From: an uncultured Flavobacteriaceae bacterium
GTDB taxonomy: Bacteria; Bacteroidota; Bacteroidia; Flavobacteriales; Flavobacteriaceae
Direction of reading: 5' to 3'
DNA length: 64,000 bases
NCBI GenBank assembly: GCA_947501845.1
Contig: CANMXP010000016.1
Coordinates: forward strand, 41,929-105,928
The first letter of the stretch is position 1. Every line of letters begins with the position of its first letter. Shown one piece after another: positions 61,046 through 64,000 of this stretch. A model generated the notes under the pieces. That model saw only the letters and a list, made by a program, of their open reading frames with translations. It ran no database searches and had not been told where the DNA came from. The translations under genes and the position numbers were made by a program.

Positions 61046-63559
61046 TTATCTTTTGTTTATATATTTTAATTCGAACTTATCTTTATCTGTATATTTTCTG
61101 GACTTTATGTCATAGTATCCTATTATTTTAGTAATAATGTATAACTGAACTTTTGATTGTGGCTCTTCTCTATCCCACATTTGGAAAATGTTGTCTTTTT
61201 CTACCTCCATTACTTCTTTTAGGAACTTATCTGGGTTCTGTATATCTTCAATTACGTTATACTTATCTATGTACTTTAACATCCATCTATGGGCTACTAG
61301 CTTATCTAAAGCTACTTCCTCATCATGTTTTAAATCGTTAAACTCTTTCTGTAATTTAACAGGTTTAATTTTTCTTTCTTGCTCGGAAAGTTTAAACAGC
61401 TCATGATTGTCTACGGCTATTTTTGTCTTTACAAATTCTCCTTCAAAAGCCTCATCCAATCGGTACATATCTACTTTCAGTTCTAAAAGCGTATTGTAAA
61501 TAAGTTCTTGGTATTGAGCTAAAAAATCTTCATAACGGTATAACTCTTTCAAAAAATCAAGAGCTTTGGATTTATATTCTTTAGTATTCCTTTCTTGCGC
61601 AGCAATTAGACGAAGCATTTTTAACTCTTCCTTTTTGTAGCGTGGCATAAAATTAAACCGAGGATGACGTTGCATACTGTACAATTGATTGTTGACCTGA
61701 GGCAATGTTCCTTCATATAAAGAATCTCTGTATCTAAAATTTATCCACTGTCCTTTTTCCTTTTTGGAAGTGTGTTTTTTCTGTTTTTCCTTCCCTTTGG
61801 GTAATTTTATCTTCGGTATCTTAATTTTATCAAGTATATAGTTGTAGCCAAAAATGGCTGTAAATTCGACATGGGAATCGCTATTATTTTTCCTGTACTG
61901 AGTTAATAAATTGAGAGTAAAATTGTGTTTTTTCTTTATGCTGTAATTCCCTCCTAGCCTAAGATTAGCAACCTCAGATTGCTTTTCTCCGTTTACATGA
62001 CTTAGGTTATAGCTTAAAGAGCCTGAGGTTCTGAGTGACTTATCAAAAAAAGATTTACTAGTAGAAAGTATCGGACCATATGTAGTGCTTGTAGATTCTC
62101 CAACTTTACTATAGTTTAGATTTACTGAACCAGATAGAGAAAACTGTGATGCTGGATACCCTAGAGAATATGCAACGTTACCGTTATAAAAGTTTGATGT
62201 TCCATTTTCTACAACATGACCTCCTTGCTTGTTTACTGCATTATTTATGGATCCGTTAAAAGAAATATTTTGGTTATTAGTTTCTGAATTTTTGAGTAGG
62301 TAATTAACGTTTATAGTTACATTTTGGGATATTTGCTGAAAATTCAACGTATCCAGATTATCAAATTGTGATACTTCATTAATATAATCAAATTGGTTTT
62401 TTATGTTGGTATACGACTGAAAATTAGAATATGCTGTGGCTATCGTAAGTTTTTCCGAAGCGTTATAGTTTACATTTACTGCCGTTACTACTCTTTGTAA
62501 TTGAGAATTTTTGGTATTGTTAAGATCATCTCTTTGTACCCCCCCGTTAAAGGTTATATTTACTTTATTATTGAAGATACTTTGGTAGGCATTTACCGTA
62601 AAATTTTCTAAATCATTATTAAAAAAATAAGCTCCAAAAGTTCGATATTCTGGATCAATATATTCATACCCCACACCAAGAGTACCTTTCCCTACTGGAT
62701 AGCTAAACGATACATTGTAAGCTTTGTAAGTTGAAGTTGTGACATTGGTATCCATTAATAAAGAAAATAATCCACCATTAGCACTTTCATCAGTTCCATT
62801 TAGGTCTTCTGTAATAGAAGATGCTGCTGCTTCAATATTAATCTCGCCTTCATCGAAAATCTTAATGCCTCCATCAATACTTAATACCACATTTTCTTTG
62901 GCTTGTAGTTCCAGTTCTACAGGAACTGGTTCTTTAATAGAGTTTTCTTCATCTTTAGCCTTAAACAAAGTAAAGGCTATTCTTGCTTTTTGATTATCAT
63001 AACCTGCCTTAAAACCATATCCCATTCGTTTGTAAGCTGGTACAGATTCTGGAGATTCGGTATTATACTCAGATTGCTTTAATAACCTTCCATACATAGC
63101 ACTTAACTTCCACTTGCCAGCAGGTGTTAAATCAAAACCAACGCCCGTAAATTGATGTCCGCTTAATGTATATGGTGAAAATGTCATGTTCACATCCCCT
63201 AGATGGGCAGTAACCCACTTGTACGAAGGGTGAGCACTTAACCTATTAAACGAAAACGGATTGCTATTGTTAAACTTTTGATTAGAATAGGAAAATGAAA
63301 ACGGTATATTATACACATTACTGATATTTAAGTTAATGTTTCCATTCAAAAAATAAGTAAAGGGTTCTCTATTGGTATCTCCTTGGTAAAAAACAGAGTT
63401 TGCTGACACGCCACCAGTTAACCTAAAAAGTTTGGCCTTTCCAATTTGTCCTAGATCTTGAGCTGTAACATCATTCGATACAATTACTAATATCCATAAC
63501 AAAAAACACTTTAAATGTTTTCTATAAAACTTGTCAGTTTTAAAATATTCAATCGGCAT
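61046..63559 (-). CDS. Outer-membrane beta-barrel-like protein with C-terminal helical domain
   Basis: An 837-residue protein with a signal peptide (CFLLWILVIVSNDVTAQ). Residues ~35-600 are alternating amphipathic strands typical of an outer-membrane barrel (YFLNGNINLNISNVYNIPFS, SPYTLSGHQFTGVGFDLTPA, LSGSVNLNYSK, SYSIKKKHNFTLNLLTQYRK). The last ~200 residues are helical and lysine/glutamate-rich (KEKQKKHTSKKEKG, LKELYRYEDFLAQYQEL), presumably periplasmic. It is the first gene of the operon, 2 bp from the next, and may be the membrane anchor or exit channel; that role is inference. Confidence 0.75.
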   Translation of the reverse strand: MPIEYFKTDKFYRKHLKCFLLWILVIVSNDVTAQDLGQIGKAKLFRLTGGVSANSVFYQGDTNREPFTYFLNGNINLNISNVYNIPFSFSYSNQKFNNSNPFSFNRLSAHPSYKWVTAHLGDVNMTFSPYTLSGHQFTGVGFDLTPAGKWKLSAMYGRLLKQSEYNTESPESVPAYKRMGYGFKAGYDNQKARIAFTLFKAKDEENSIKEPVPVELELQAKENVVLSIDGGIKIFDEGEINIEAAASSITEDLNGTDESANGGLFSLLMDTNVTTSTYKAYNVSFSYPVGKGTLGVGYEYIDPEYRTFGAYFFNNDLENFTVNAYQSIFNNKVNITFNGGVQRDDLNNTKNSQLQRVVTAVNVNYNASEKLTIATAYSNFQSYTNIKNQFDYINEVSQFDNLDTLNFQQISQNVTINVNYLLKNSETNNQNISFNGSINNAVNKQGGHVVENGTSNFYNGNVAYSLGYPASQFSLSGSVNLNYSKVGESTSTTYGPILSTSKSFFDKSLRTSGSLSYNLSHVNGEKQSEVANLRLGGNYSIKKKHNFTLNLLTQYRKNNSDSHVEFTAIFGYNYILDKIKIPKIKLPKGKEKQKKHTSKKEKGQWINFRYRDSLYEGTLPQVNNQLYSMQRHPRFNFMPRYKKEELKMLRLIAAQERNTKEYKSKALDFLKELYRYEDFLAQYQELIYNTLLELKVDMYRLDEAFEGEFVKTKIAVDNHELFKLSEQERKIKPVKLQKEFNDLKHDEEVALDKLVAHRWMLKYIDKYNVIEDIQNPDKFLKEVMEVEKDNIFQMWDREEPQSKVQLYIITKIIGYYDIKSRKYTDKDKFELKYINKR

Positions 63560-63644
63560 TTTTCTCTGGTACCTATTATTAATGATTCCTTCAATTATCC
63601 CTTTTTATTTAAAATAGAAACAAGAATGATAATTATGTAAGGGT

Positions 63645-63691
63645 CAAAACTAGGTCAAATCAATTTTTTTAAATTCACTGTTTTCAGTGAA
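63645..63691 (-). promoter_or_regulatory. Candidate operon promoter TAGTTTTG with dyad at the -33 position
   Basis: The minus-strand TAGTTTTG (63645-63652) matches TAnnTTTG. No TTG is spaced 17-23 bp away; instead the hairpin-like dyad TTCACTG-TTTT-CAGTGAA (63674-63691) sits there. An activator-dependent promoter would look like this. The leader to the ATG at 63559 would be about 80 nt. Confidence 0.4.
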
Positions 63692-63847
63692 ATTTTGATC
63701 GAATCAAAAAAAAATTAAGATTTGAAATATTTAATTATATGTAGAAAAAAAATATTTTAACAAAAAAGAACAACTCAAAGGTTTTTATTAGAAGAGGAAA
63801 ATCTTATACTTCAATTGAGTATTTAACAAATTTTAATTTCTCTATAG

Positions 63848-63864
63848 ATTCTGTGACACAGAAT
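63848..63864. promoter_or_regulatory. Perfect 17-bp palindrome, operator candidate
   Basis: ATTCTGTGACACAGAAT is an 8-bp inverted repeat around one central base, perfect in both arms, 290 bp upstream of the surface operon. It shares the CTGTG/CACAG core with the internal dyad at 55336-55359. Confidence 0.4.
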
Positions 63865-64000
63865 GGTTGTTATAATAAAATTTAATAAATCTAGAAGTCT
63901 TATTTTATGAGAAGGCTGATATAGGTTTTATAATAAAGTCAATAAATAATTTGAGGATATGTGAAGGAGCGTCTCTTGATGTTCAAACAGGTTTCCCAAT

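Larger units (their letters stand above)
63560..64000. other. Upstream regulatory region of the surface operon (441 bp, no gene)
   Basis: No gene is supported to the window edge. From 63560 outward it holds the leader of the barrel gene, the direct repeat GGTCAAA (63642-63648 and 63653-63659, 11 bp apart), a -7-like element and dyad (63645-63691), and a perfect palindrome (63848-63864). The last ~70 bases could be the 3' end of a minus-strand gene entering from the right, but too little is visible. Confidence 0.6.

Noticed and set aside
41985..63559. Numerous plus-strand frames of 60-160 codons within the giant genes
   Set aside because: They are antisense shadows of long, clearly coding minus-strand genes with signal peptides and repeats; none has a recognisable product.
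63930..64000. Tail of a minus-strand gene entering from the right edge
   Set aside because: About 23 codons are open in one frame before a stop, too short and with no recognisable residues to call a gene.

Overview
The window is AT-rich (roughly a third G+C), double-stranded-coding chromosomal DNA of a member of the Flavobacteriaceae (Bacteroidota), probably marine. The evidence is the gene families (DUF6913, DUF2279, DUF4249, DUF6095, the flavobacterial RNA polymerase omega protein, monomeric isocitrate dehydrogenase, a long-form GAPDH, SprB repeats and a type IX secretion C-terminal domain) and Bacteroidota-type promoters (TTG, 17-23 bp, TAnnTTTG). No tRNA, rRNA, CRISPR array or intact insertion sequence was seen.

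Layout. 1-3156 (minus): coaBC (cut by the window edge), omega subunit, bamD, dapA and a DUF6913 gene. 3214-6939: a two-gene 5'-nucleotidase, then a DoxX gene flanked by two related integral membrane proteins. 7049-12531: ligA-prmC-GNAT on the minus strand, and an LEA-type lipoprotein-ribD-HAD operon on the plus strand. 12575-14938: a secreted metzincin protease with a T9SS sorting domain. 15143-23050: YigZ, a thioesterase, dnaA with a phosphatase and an RsmI-like methylase, then a cell-wall set (lysozyme-like protein, DUF2279, mltG, GNAT, dapF). 23199-29407: HtrA/Deg protease, GAPDH, a coiled-coil membrane protein, a GNAT remnant, a methyltransferase, trmD and rplS. 29468-30060: a long gene-free stretch full of hairpins that ends in a strong terminator, best read as an unrecognised structured RNA. 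30268-41553: isocitrate dehydrogenase, a TonB-dependent receptor with its DUF4249 partner, an adaptor/FtsX-permease/TolC efflux operon with no ATPase, murQ-DUF6095, and a DinB-like protein.

41985-63559 (minus) is the most unusual part: six consecutive genes, about 21.5 kb, all with signal peptides. In transcription order they encode an outer-membrane beta-barrel-like protein, a 1543-residue fibronectin-type/zinc-metallopeptidase protein, a secreted protein with the full R-S-E signature of ADP-ribosyltransferase toxins, a 1550-residue giant of unknown fold, a fibronectin-type III protein, and a 2191-residue SprB-repeat adhesin with a T9SS sorting domain. I infer a cell-surface or exported system, possibly an antagonism or adhesion apparatus with an ADP-ribosylating effector. 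Dyad-symmetric operator candidates lie upstream of the operon and inside it, the inner one overlapping a TAGATTTG promoter element. The housekeeping genes elsewhere are ordinary for the family.
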